NCBI GenBank assembly: GCA_032059445.1
Contig: DAMCAP010000038.1
Location: forward strand, 1-16,945
Reading direction: 5' to 3'
Length of the DNA: 16,945 nt
From: DAMCAP01 sp032059445
GTDB lineage: Bacteria; Bacillota; Clostridia; Oscillospirales; Ruminococcaceae
Below, one piece after another: positions 5,211 through 12,143 of this stretch (positions are counted from its first letter, which is position 1; each line of letters begins with the position of its first letter). Position numbers and translations under genes: made by a program. Under the pieces are notes generated by a model that worked only from the letters and a program-made list of their open reading frames with translations, had not been told where the DNA came from and did not search any database.

Positions 5211-5933
5211 ATGAACTGGGAGCCATGGACAGGCTGTTACAAAATAAGTGATGGCTGTACAAATTGCTATTTTTATGGGCCACATGCGAAACGCTATGGC
5301 CAAAACACCGTACAAAAAACAGATAAATTTGATTGGCCTACAAGGAAAAACGCAAAGGGCGAATACAATATTAAAGGCAACAAAATTCTTGCAACCTGTT
5401 TTGCCACTGACTTTTTTCTACCCGAGGCGGATGAATGGCGTAAAGAGATTTGGGCAATTATCAAGGAAAGAACAGATATTGATTTTTTGATTTTGACAAA
5501 GCGAATTGATCGGTTTCTTGTATCGCTTCCACCCGATTGGGGTGCAGGCTATGACAATGTGAATATTGGTTGTACTGTCGAAAATCAAGAATTAGCTGAT
5601 TACAGACTTCCGCTCTTTTTATCCTATCCGATAAAGCGGCGTTTTATTGCCTGCGCCCCACTTTTAGAAGCGATAGATCTAATACCGTATCTTCATGGCA
5701 TAGACCATGTTACTGTTGGCGGTGAAACAGGACGAGAAGCTCGGGTGTGTGATTATGATTGGGTGCTTAATATTCGTGAACAATGCGTAAAAGCAAATGT
5801 AACATTTTGGTTTAAAAATACAGGCTCGTTTTTTAAATGTGACGGCGAAGTGAAAAAAATTAATCCATTTAACCAAACAGGCATGGCGAAAGAGCTTGGT
5901 ATCGATATTTTAGACGGGAAAAGGTTATTTTGA
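5211..5933 (+). CDS. DUF5131 (phage Gp37/Gp68) family protein
   Basis: A 240-residue protein recognised by its start MNWEPWTGCYKISDGCTNCY, with cysteines at 9, 16 and 19 (C-x6-C-x2-C), then the HAKRYG stretch. Further family segments are FDWPTRKN, ILATCFATDFFLPEADEWR (around 60-78), DFLILTKRIDRF, NVNIGCTVENQELADYR, RFIACAPLLEAIDL, VTVGGETGREAR and FWFKNTGSFF. This layout, a cysteine cluster near the N-terminus and a barrel-like body, resembles radical-SAM-type proteins, but the cluster spacing is not the classical CxxxCxxC and the chemistry is unknown. Members occur in phages and bacterial genomes. AGAGGAGGAAC precedes the start. It is downstream of the DUF7662-like gene and followed by a strong terminator. 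Confidence 0.88.
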   Translation: MNWEPWTGCYKISDGCTNCYFYGPHAKRYGQNTVQKTDKFDWPTRKNAKGEYNIKGNKILATCFATDFFLPEADEWRKEIWAIIKERTDIDFLILTKRIDRFLVSLPPDWGAGYDNVNIGCTVENQELADYRLPLFLSYPIKRRFIACAPLLEAIDLIPYLHGIDHVTVGGETGREARVCDYDWVLNIREQCVKANVTFWFKNTGSFFKCDGEVKKINPFNQTGMAKELGIDILDGKRLF

Positions 5934-6020
5934 TTAAACTACATTGTGTAAAACATTATTTCCTATTTTACTTCATCAATGTTCTAAAGGACCCAAATAA
6001 GCATAAAGCGTGTTAAGTCA

Positions 6021-6064
6021 AAAACAAAAGACTTAGGTAATAAGCTAAGTCTTTTGTTTTTTTA
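6021..6064. terminator. Bidirectional terminator
   Basis: A 14-bp perfect stem AACAAAAGACTTAG (6023-6036) / CTAAGTCTTTTGTT (6045-6058), with a T run on plus and AAAAA before it on plus (T run on minus). It serves the convergent genes ending at 5933 and 6065. Confidence 0.9.
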
Positions 6065-6679
6065 TTATAATAGTTCGAAGGTGGAAATTATTTGTTGCTG
6101 AATTTTGATAGAATCCTCTATGGTCTCATTCGTTGAGTTGAAGAAGAAAACAAGATAATATTCAGATTCCAGAGGAAAAGCATAATAGCACTGAAGACTC
6201 GGAGAAGAAATGACAGTCTTATCTTTTTCAAGAAAAGGGATCGTTTCTGTATAAAACACATCTTTATGTTTATTGGTTTCAATATATTTACTGCGATACA
6301 ACCCGCCACTTAAAGTGTTCATATAGTCCATTGATTCTTCGTGTTCACGAATTGGCAATATATATATTGTTAAAGACGATAATCCAGATAGACTATCTAG
6401 TTGATCTTTATCGAAGTTGGTGAGGCGCACTGGCTCTATAAAAGGCAAGCGATAATTTACATAAACTTTATCTGGACCGTCCTTTTCGGTTTTATTAAAA
6501 TCTGTGGGAATATAAATTGCGATAGGAACAGTAAAAGATGGGTTATTATAATCTCCATATACAATTGTTTCTTTGATTTTTTTCATGGGTACGGTAAAGG
6601 TTGGTTTGCTTATATTAAAAAGAAATAACCCTGAACCCAAAAGGATAGCAAGTGATACATATAATATAATTTTTTTCAT
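6065..6679 (-). CDS. Hypothetical membrane-anchored or secreted protein, 204 aa
   Basis: The N-terminus MKKIILYVSLAILLGSGLFL is a signal peptide or single membrane anchor without a lipobox, so the remaining ~180 residues should lie outside the membrane. The exported part is mixed alpha/beta with many aromatic residues (SLQCYYAFPLESEYYLVFFF) and one cysteine. A TFTVP/SFTVP phrase occurs twice near the start (TFTVPMKKIKETIV and SFTVPIAIYIP), about 20 residues apart. I do not recognise a family. An AGAGAG sits eight bases upstream of the ATG as a weak ribosome binding site. An extended -10 (TGGTATAAT) lies about 75 bp upstream, and the leader contains a 9-bp inverted repeat. It is a single-gene unit ending at the shared terminator at 6021-6064. 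Confidence 0.7.
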   Translation of the reverse strand: MKKIILYVSLAILLGSGLFLFNISKPTFTVPMKKIKETIVYGDYNNPSFTVPIAIYIPTDFNKTEKDGPDKVYVNYRLPFIEPVRLTNFDKDQLDSLSGLSSLTIYILPIREHEESMDYMNTLSGGLYRSKYIETNKHKDVFYTETIPFLEKDKTVISSPSLQCYYAFPLESEYYLVFFFNSTNETIEDSIKIQQQIISTFELL

Positions 6680-6754
6680 ACTTACTCTCTCTTAGTATGT
6701 TATTGTTATTCATGGAAAAAGCATAATAATTATCACTGAATAACACACGAATCA

Positions 6755-6763
6755 ATTATACCA
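6755..6763 (-). promoter_or_regulatory. Extended -10 promoter of the 6065-6679 gene
   Basis: TGGTATAAT on the minus strand. No clear -35, as is usual for an extended -10. Confidence 0.5.
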
Positions 6764-6792
6764 AATATATACATTTAATTCAACTAGCAATG

Positions 6793-6852
6793 AAAACAAT
6801 TTCTTTTCTTCGGGTTAAAGAATTAGAGAGATTGAACCAGTTAGGCAAATGA
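6793..6852 (+). pseudogene. Possible remnant of a gene's 3' end
   Basis: A short frame ends ...RVKELERLNQLGK at a TGA, in the charged helical style of a real C-terminus. It lies 38 bp before a strong plus-strand terminator that has no other gene to serve. The ATG at the left edge has no ribosome binding site. I infer that an upstream gene was deleted, leaving its tail and terminator; the match to any family is not recognised. Confidence 0.25.
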
Positions 6853-6890
6853 GCAGAATACGAACATTCGCTTGGTCGTCTTACTTTGCC

Positions 6891-6930
6891 AAAGACATAT
6901 CTTCCACCAATCGGAAGATATGTCTTTTTC
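6891..6930 (+). terminator. Strong terminator without an intact upstream gene
   Basis: A perfect 15-bp stem AAAGACATATCTTCC / GGAAGATATGTCTTT with a 7-base loop, then TT. No plus-strand gene lies between it and 6680. Confidence 0.85.
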
Positions 6931-6944
6931 TATGCTTTAAACTA

Positions 6945-6953
6945 TGATATAAT
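6945..6953 (+). promoter_or_regulatory. Extended -10 promoter of the hydrolase gene
   Basis: TGATATAAT: TG at 6945-6946 and TATAAT at 6948-6953, about 87 bp upstream of the start at 7040. The preceding terminator's T run takes the place of a -35. Confidence 0.55.
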
Positions 6954-7039
6954 TAAGTGCAAATACTTCCAAACCAATGTTAGAAGTAAAAGATGCAGAC
7001 TTATAAACGAATAGATCAATATATTTTGCGGAGTATGTT

Positions 7040-7918
7040 ATGGAAATAAAAATTAGACAAATGGGGAAAATTGACACCGAAGGCGACACGCTTTTTTACA
7101 AGGTAACCGGAGAAGGGAAGCCTTTACTGCTTATTGCTGGGGGCGGTGGTGACGGCGACCTCTATCTTCCTCTTGCTGATGAGCTTGCAAACTACTTTAT
7201 GGTTATCACATACGACCGCCGTGCGAATGCAACAAGTACAATGAATTTCCCCAACAATTTTGATATTGCACAACAAGCAAGAGATGCTCTCGCGGTGCTT
7301 AAGGCAATAGGGGTAAATGATGCTGTTATATTTGGCAACAGTAGTGGTGCAATTATTGCACTTGAGCTTTTGCGCCTTTTCCCTGAAAGTGTCGTAGGTA
7401 TAATTGTGCACGAACCGCCCATTGCAAGGCTACATCCGGAATCTGAAAAATGGCAAAAGTTCTTTAAAGATTGCTATGATTCCGCTTTCAAGTTTGGTGG
7501 TGCTTCTATGGCGGCAACAAAGTTTATGTTTGGCATTGAAGTCCCTGCGATCAAAATTATTGGATCACAGATCAAAGCAATGAGATATCTAAAAAGCGAA
7601 CCCAAAAATCCAACCTCAACGCGCATACCATCAAAAATGGCATCTGAATATTTAATTAAACAGGAACTAATAAAGGTTATCGATTATGCGCCTGATTTGG
7701 AATATTTAAAACGCAATAAGGATAAAGTTGTTATCGCCGTGGGCACCTATGCCCAGCAAAACAATACATTTCTGTTTAAAGTCGCAAAGAGATTATCAGA
7801 AATTCTAGAAAAACCGTTTACCATTGTAAGCGGTCATCACGGCTCATTTATGGACGAGGTACAGGCTTGGGGCGATAGTATGAAAGCAATAGCAACCGAA
7901 TTATACGCAAACCAATAA
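7040..7918 (+). CDS. Alpha/beta hydrolase
   Basis: A 292-residue soluble hydrolase. Strand and oxyanion region LLLIAGGGGDGDLYLPLADEL are around 30-50; YDRRANATS (58-66) is the typical loop after strand 4; the nucleophile elbow GNSSG places serine at 101 within AVIFGNSSGAIIALELL. The loop IIVHEPP after strand 6 is typical of the family. The acid may lie near VVIAVGTYAQ, and SGHHGSFMDEVQAW around 264-277 carries the catalytic histidine (266 or 267). Substrate unknown; related proteins are often annotated as esterases or haloperoxidase-like. GGAG lies six bases upstream of the ATG. It is a monocistronic unit with its own extended -10 promoter and a weak hairpin downstream. Confidence 0.87.
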   Translation: MEIKIRQMGKIDTEGDTLFYKVTGEGKPLLLIAGGGGDGDLYLPLADELANYFMVITYDRRANATSTMNFPNNFDIAQQARDALAVLKAIGVNDAVIFGNSSGAIIALELLRLFPESVVGIIVHEPPIARLHPESEKWQKFFKDCYDSAFKFGGASMAATKFMFGIEVPAIKIIGSQIKAMRYLKSEPKNPTSTRIPSKMASEYLIKQELIKVIDYAPDLEYLKRNKDKVVIAVGTYAQQNNTFLFKVAKRLSEILEKPFTIVSGHHGSFMDEVQAWGDSMKAIATELYANQ

Positions 7919-8009
7919 ACATTATCTCCGTTTAAGTTTAAACCCTCTTAAGGATACAGCTTCACAACTACAATTCCCAGACCATTCAAACAACCATATA
8001 CGGACAGAA

Positions 8010-8041
8010 AAAAGCACAATAAATCGGGAAAGAGTGCTTTT
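8010..8041 (+). terminator. Weak terminator after the hydrolase
   Basis: AAAAGCAC (8010-8017) pairs with GTGCTTTT (8034-8041) around a 16-base loop. The T run is short, so some readthrough into the AraC-GyrI gene is possible. Confidence 0.4.
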
Positions 8042-8045
8042 GAAG

Positions 8046-8054
8046 TGATATGAT
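8046..8054 (+). promoter_or_regulatory. Candidate extended -10 for the AraC-GyrI gene
   Basis: TGATATGAT with TG one base before TATGAT, 28 bp upstream of the start codon. Confidence 0.35.
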
Positions 8055-8081
8055 TTATACACAGGCAAAGGGGTGAACGAT

Positions 8082-8951
8082 ATGGAATGGATAGAGAGTA
8101 TCAGCGATGCGATCAGCTATATCGAAGAGAATCTTACAAATGAGCTGACGATCGAGCAGATTGCAAATGCTATACTGATCTCGCCGTTTTACTTCCAAAA
8201 AGGATTTTCTATGCTCTGTGGGTTTACCGTCAGCGAATATATTCGGCAGCGAAGGCTGGCACTCGCTGGAGGGGATCTTGTTTCTACAGACGAAAAAATC
8301 ATCGATATTGCTATGAAATACGGATACGACTCCCCCGACAGCTTCACAAAAGCTTTTACCCGTTTTCATGGCATCACACCGACGGCTGTACGGAAGGATG
8401 GAGCGATGATTAAGTCCTTTGCCCCCCTGAAAATTTCATTCACTTTGAAAGGCGGTTTTACTATGGATTACAAAATTGTTGAAAAAGACGCATTTACAGT
8501 GATCGGTGTATCCAAAAAGCTCCCATATGATAACGCAAAAATAGAAATCCCAAAGTTCTGGGCTGAGCACTATCAAGCCGGTAAGGGCAAAACTGTATGC
8601 GGGATGTACGGTATTAACTTTGATGAAAGCATGGGCGGTAAGGAATTTGAATACCTGATAGCAGACAATTATAAGGAAAAGTCTGAAGTACCGGAGGGAT
8701 TTGTTGTAAAGACCATTCCGGCATTTACTTGGGCTATTTTCCCTTGTGCCGGAGCTATGCCAAACGCTATGCAAGAGGTTAACCGTAAGATCTTCTCCGA
8801 CTGGCTGCCAAACTGCAAGGACTACGAATTTGCAGCAGGGTACAATATCGAAATGTATAACGACCCCGCAGATTACCCTAACGGAGTGCAGGATGATAAC
8901 TACTATAGTGAAATTTGGATTCCTGTAAAAAAGAAACAGCATGTAAAATAA
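8082..8951 (+). CDS. AraC family regulator with GyrI-like effector-binding domain
   Basis: A 289-residue regulator in the layout of Rob/SoxS-like proteins with a ligand domain. Residues 1-108 hold the double HTH: ELTIEQIANAILISPFYFQK (first), DIAMKYGYDSPDSFTKAFTR (second), and the closing HGITPTAVRK. Residues about 128-287 form a GyrI-like/SOUL-type domain (YKIVEKDAFTVIGVSKKLPY, VVKTIPAFTWAIFPC, EIWIPVKK). Such proteins bind small, often cationic or hydrophobic compounds and switch efflux or detoxification genes. I chose ATG 8082, eight bases after AAAGGGG; the GTG at 8073 overlaps the ribosome binding site. Its targets may include the hydrolase upstream, but no binding site is evident. Confidence 0.9.
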   Translation: MEWIESISDAISYIEENLTNELTIEQIANAILISPFYFQKGFSMLCGFTVSEYIRQRRLALAGGDLVSTDEKIIDIAMKYGYDSPDSFTKAFTRFHGITPTAVRKDGAMIKSFAPLKISFTLKGGFTMDYKIVEKDAFTVIGVSKKLPYDNAKIEIPKFWAEHYQAGKGKTVCGMYGINFDESMGGKEFEYLIADNYKEKSEVPEGFVVKTIPAFTWAIFPCAGAMPNAMQEVNRKIFSDWLPNCKDYEFAAGYNIEMYNDPADYPNGVQDDNYYSEIWIPVKKKQHVK

Positions 8952-9022
8952 GCATAAAACCTATGCGATGGAAATACCCAGCTAATCACATGAGAGATCC
9001 ACTAAACATTACCCATAAAAAT

Positions 9023-9060
9023 AAAAGGCATAGAAATCAATAGATTTCTATGCCTTTTTT
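9023..9060. terminator. Bidirectional terminator between convergent genes
   Basis: A 16-bp perfect stem AAAAGGCATAGAAATC / GATTTCTATGCCTTTT with loop AATA. There are T runs on both strands, serving the genes ending at 8951 (plus) and 9128 (minus). Confidence 0.9.
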
Positions 9061-9127
9061 ATTTTTCCTGTGGTTGATTTCATATTAAGTGTAGTCCTAA
9101 ACAAGAGAAACTTCACTAAAAAACAAT

Positions 9128-9733
9128 CTAAAACTCTTTTGCTGTAGCTAGAGCCTCTTTGGTTGCATTCTCAAGTATTAGCTCTACATCTTCACCTGCA
9201 ACATCTAATTTATCTGCTGCTATCGTTGTGAAATCCCTTATCCCAAAGAAACCAAAGATCGTCCTGAGATACCTGTCTCCCATTTCATACATGGCAGCCG
9301 CTCCTTCAGAATACGCTCCACCTCTTGTAACAATATGCACTGCCTTTTTCCCCTCACACATACCAACTGGACCAGTTGCAGTATATTTAAAGGTAATTCC
9401 AGTAACACTTACATAGTCGATATATGCCTTTAAAATTGCAGGAATACTCAAATTCCACATAGGCGCTGCAATGATATATTTATCCGCTTCTGCAAACTGA
9501 TAGGCATACTTTAGTAGCGGATTATCTTTACTGGTTTGATCTTTTGGCCCAAAGATTTTGCCTAGATCATCTGGTCTTAAGAAGTCGATCTTCTCCTTAT
9601 ATAGATCTAGGACGATGATTTCATCTTGTGGATGGTTCTTTTTATACTCTTCCACAAACTTATCAGAGATCTTAAATGTCCTTGATTGCCCTTCATCTTT
9701 TATGTTTGCTTTAATATATAGTAATCTACTCAT
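9128..9733 (-). CDS. azoR: FMN-dependent NADH-azoreductase (AzoR family)
   Basis: A 201-residue flavodoxin-fold quinone/azo reductase. It starts MSRLLYIKANIKDEGQSRTF, where the S-x-S/T phosphate loop of the family binds FMN. PMWNLSIPAILKAYIDYV (91-108) is the hallmark AzoR segment contacting the flavin and the dimer partner, and TGITFKYTATGPVG and VTRGGAYS (135-142) complete the FMN pocket. These enzymes reduce quinones, azo dyes and nitro compounds with two electrons from NAD(P)H. An AAGGAG precedes the ATG at 9733; an earlier in-frame ATG lies upstream of that site and is rejected. The GNAT gene is upstream on the same strand, with 169 bp between in which I see no terminator. Confidence 0.92.
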   Translation of the reverse strand: MSRLLYIKANIKDEGQSRTFKISDKFVEEYKKNHPQDEIIVLDLYKEKIDFLRPDDLGKIFGPKDQTSKDNPLLKYAYQFAEADKYIIAAPMWNLSIPAILKAYIDYVSVTGITFKYTATGPVGMCEGKKAVHIVTRGGAYSEGAAAMYEMGDRYLRTIFGFFGIRDFTTIAADKLDVAGEDVELILENATKEALATAKEF

Positions 9734-9902
9734 TTTTCTCCTTACACAATTCATTTACTAAGTCAATTTGTGCATCCACATACTTTTATCACTATGGATA
9801 TTTCAATCTTCTTGCTTCTTTCTATATTATCACGTTTTTATAAAGATATTCTTGAAGTAACGAATTGCGCCTTCTACTCAGCTTATATCTCACTTGCAGC
9901 AA

Positions 9903-10355
9903 TTAACCCAGCACCCATTGATAGATGCAGGTTTGTCGCTCTCCTCTTTGATACAGATCATGATGGGGTGGTATATCTACGATTTCTTTCAGTTGAAGGC
10001 CTGCTTTTTCGCAGGTCCTGCGCGATGGGAGATTCTCTGGGTTACAGGTTATGCTGAGCTGTTTCATCCCATGAGCAATTGCCACCTCTTTGATGAGCTT
10101 ACAAGCCTTCGTAGCATAGCTGTTTCCTCGATAGTGCTCTTCAATCCGATAGCCGATTTGGCCACCATAATACAGGCTTTGCGTATACCCAATCCGGATG
10201 TCAATTGCACCGATGCTTTCCTCTTGATTGTGTAGGGTAATTTTATATTTGTATGCGGGCACATAGCCCTTTTCTTCATTCGCAGGGATTTTTTCGATAA
10301 TCTTAAGATCGATTTCGCCATCAGTCAAGTAATCATAATCCATAAACTCAAACAT
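9903..10355 (-). CDS. GNAT family N-acetyltransferase
   Basis: A 150-residue protein with the GCN5 fold. IGAIDIRIG is the strand pair before motif A. IGYRIEEHYRGNSYATKACK (67-86) is motif A, with the R-G-N-S-Y-A pyrophosphate loop for acetyl-CoA. ITCNPENLPSRRTCEKAGLQ (102-121) is motif B, with the asparagine and the C-EKAGL turn typical of RimJ/RimL-like members. The acceptor substrate is unknown. Its promoter is probably TAGACA-17-TATGCT on the minus strand, with a palindrome on the -10. It is divergent from the esterase gene at 10509 and upstream of the azoreductase. Confidence 0.88.
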   Translation of the reverse strand: MFEFMDYDYLTDGEIDLKIIEKIPANEEKGYVPAYKYKITLHNQEESIGAIDIRIGYTQSLYYGGQIGYRIEEHYRGNSYATKACKLIKEVAIAHGMKQLSITCNPENLPSRRTCEKAGLQLKEIVDIPPHHDLYQRGERQTCIYQWVLG

Positions 10356-10409
10356 TTATCCTGCCCCCACTTCAATTCATTTCACCGCTCCAAAGAGGAT
10401 TGTGATTAC

Positions 10410-10431
10410 GCTATATCCTCGTAGGTATAGC
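10410..10431. promoter_or_regulatory. Inverted repeat at the GNAT promoter
   Basis: GCTATAT-C ... G-GTATAGC: eight paired positions including one T-G, with a 6-base centre. It overlaps the first bases of the minus-strand -10, so it looks like an operator. Confidence 0.4.
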
Positions 10432-10457
10432 ATATCCTTTCATAACGAATATGTCTA
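10429..10457 (-). promoter_or_regulatory. Promoter of the GNAT gene
   Basis: On minus, TAGACA (10457-10452), 17 bp, TATGCT (10434-10429). Confidence 0.5.
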
Positions 10458-10476
10458 CCCATCAATACATAGTATA

Positions 10477-10492
10477 AAATAGTATACTATTT
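10477..10492. promoter_or_regulatory. 16-bp perfect palindrome before the esterase gene
   Basis: AAATAGTATACTATTT. The motif ATAGTATA also occurs once more 10 bp upstream (10469-10476). It lies directly before the AAGGGGGG ribosome binding site of the esterase gene, a repressor-like position. Confidence 0.6.
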
Positions 10493-10508
10493 ATAAGGGG
10501 GGCTCTAT

Positions 10509-11501
10509 ATGAGACGTTGTGTACCGCTAGAAAAAGCCGCCGAGCAGATCTGCAATGAAGCCGCCAAGCCGCCCCTGATTTACCAGATCCCGCCTCGGCA
10601 GGGGCGAGAGCGATTAAATAAAGCTCAGGAATCCCCTGTATATCTGTACCCTGCATCAATTTCCACCGTACAGATAAATACCGGTAAATACGGCATCGTA
10701 CCACTACATTGTATCCGCCCTCAAAATATTACAGGCACACCCCATGTAATCTATTACATCCATGGAGGCGGCTGGGTATTTGGCAATCTCCATACCCACC
10801 AGAAGCTTGTGCGAGAGCTGGCGGCACGGACGAATTCTGTGGTACTCTTCCCAGAGTACAGCCTTTCACCCGAAGCAAAATACCCCACAGCCATCGAGCA
10901 GTGCTACTGTATCCTCCAAAATCTTGCTGACATTGCCAAGCAGATGAATTGGCAGCTTAATCTCGATACCCTTACCGTAGCAGGCGACAGCGTTGGTGGC
11001 AACATGGCAACCGTCATGACCATCCTCGCCAAATTTAGAAACGGCCCCAAAATACATAAGCAACTCCTCTACTACCCCGTCACCAATGCAGATTTTAATA
11101 CCTGCTCATACAAAGAATTTGCCTGTGATTATTACCTCTACCGTGGGGGGATGATGTGGTTTTGGGATCAATACACCACCTCCCACAAGCAACGCTGGGA
11201 AATCACCGCATCACCTCTTCGCGCATCAATCAATCAGCTTAGCGGCTTGCCCGATGCCATGATCTTAAACGGCCAAGCCGATGTGCTCAGAGATGAAGGA
11301 GAAGCCTATGCCTGTAAGCTTAGGGCGGCAGGAGTCGAGGTTACCGCCATGCGCTTTCAGGCGATCATCCATGATTTTGTGATGCTAAATGCCCTCAATA
11401 CCACCGCTGCATGCAGAGCGGCGATGGATGCCTCTACCTCCTGGATCAACAATAAAAACCACATCCATCGTACGAAACAAGATTATGATAGAAGTATGTA
11501 A
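10509..11501 (+). CDS. HSL-family alpha/beta hydrolase (esterase/lipase)
   Basis: A 330-residue carboxylesterase of the hormone-sensitive-lipase type. YYIHGGGWVFGN gives the HGGG oxyanion motif (85-88). FPEYSLSPEAKYPTAIEQC is the family's conserved strand and helix (113-131). GDSVGG places the nucleophile serine at 161, ADVLRDEG gives aspartate 258, and IIHDF gives histidine 288, a complete S-D-H triad. There is no signal peptide, so it should be cytoplasmic. It cleaves short-chain esters; the natural substrate is unknown. AAGGGGGG lies 7 bp upstream. The gene is divergent from the GNAT gene. A perfect palindrome at 10477-10492 suggests local repression. Confidence 0.92.
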   Translation: MRRCVPLEKAAEQICNEAAKPPLIYQIPPRQGRERLNKAQESPVYLYPASISTVQINTGKYGIVPLHCIRPQNITGTPHVIYYIHGGGWVFGNLHTHQKLVRELAARTNSVVLFPEYSLSPEAKYPTAIEQCYCILQNLADIAKQMNWQLNLDTLTVAGDSVGGNMATVMTILAKFRNGPKIHKQLLYYPVTNADFNTCSYKEFACDYYLYRGGMMWFWDQYTTSHKQRWEITASPLRASINQLSGLPDAMILNGQADVLRDEGEAYACKLRAAGVEVTAMRFQAIIHDFVMLNALNTTAACRAAMDASTSWINNKNHIHRTKQDYDRSM

Positions 11502-11546
11502 TCTCATGTTAAGCTATCAACTACTAAGCCCACTATTCCTAAAATT

Positions 11547-11579
11547 AGACTGCCATAGGCTTGGCAGTCTTTTATTTTT
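11547..11579 (+). terminator. Terminator of the esterase gene
   Basis: AGACTGCC (11547-11554) / GGCAGTCT (11563-11570), then TTTATTTTT. Confidence 0.8.
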
Positions 11580-11616
11580 CACTTTCTCTTCTATACAACA
11601 TTAGCCCAGAGGTCAA

Positions 11617-11645
11617 CAAAAGAGGCGCCCATACGAGCGCCTCTT
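11617..11645 (-). terminator. Terminator of DUF3100 module copy 1
   Basis: AAGAGGCGC (11620-11628) / GCGCCTCTT (11637-11645), with a TTTTGTT on the minus strand. Confidence 0.75.
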
Positions 11646-11663
11646 AGCTATTATGTTGTGGGG

Positions 11664-12143
11664 TTAGATAGCATTGGTCATCTTGAGGACTACCTGAGCG
11701 ATGACAGCAGAACCAATGTAGGTACCTACGAAGGTCAAGCAGGCAGTACACATGATGGCAAGACCCTGCTTCTTAAACTCTTCGAGATCCTTACCGATCG
11801 CGATACCTGCATATGCAAGGATTGGAGTACAAAGAGCAAGCAGACCAATCTTGTTAAACTCGGCTACTACTGTTTCAGCAATTGGGGAGAAGCCGGGGAT
11901 AGACAGTACGATTGCGATAAAAGAGATGTAGATAATGTTAGGAAGATCCAATTTGAGGTATTTACGTGCAGCGTCATCGATTAGGCATCCTATCACGATC
12001 ACGATAAACATCATAATTAGACCTGGAATAGCCTCATGAGGCATTACTGGCTTACCAGCCTTGGTGGTGGCGATCCAGTTACCGATTGAAGCAAACACGC
12101 CGCTTATAAAGAGAACCTTTATTCTAGTTACCCAAGTTTCCAT
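11664..12143 (-). CDS. Small membrane protein of the DUF3100 module, copy 1
   Basis: A 159-residue integral membrane protein with about five hydrophobic segments, including LFISGVFASIGNWIA, IPGLIMMFIVIVIGCLI, IIYISFIAIVLSIPGF and CTACLTFVGTYIGSAVIA. Cytosolic-looking loops carry DDAARKYLKLDLPN and GKDLEEFKKQG. The run CTPILAYAGIAIGKDLEE resembles the substrate-site helices of anion or amino-acid transporters such as GltS-like or LysO-like proteins, but I cannot assign a family. It begins 24 bp after the DUF3100 gene, with AAAGGAG in the gap, so the two are translated from one mRNA and probably form one two-subunit transporter (inference). A second copy, in the opposite orientation, begins at 16579. 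Confidence 0.8.
   Translation of the reverse strand: METWVTRIKVLFISGVFASIGNWIATTKAGKPVMPHEAIPGLIMMFIVIVIGCLIDDAARKYLKLDLPNIIYISFIAIVLSIPGFSPIAETVVAEFNKIGLLALCTPILAYAGIAIGKDLEEFKKQGLAIMCTACLTFVGTYIGSAVIAQVVLKMTNAI

Noticed and set aside
9770..10235. Plus-strand frames of about 95 and 113 codons
   Set aside because: They are mostly antisense to the GNAT gene, which has a clear family match and codon pattern.
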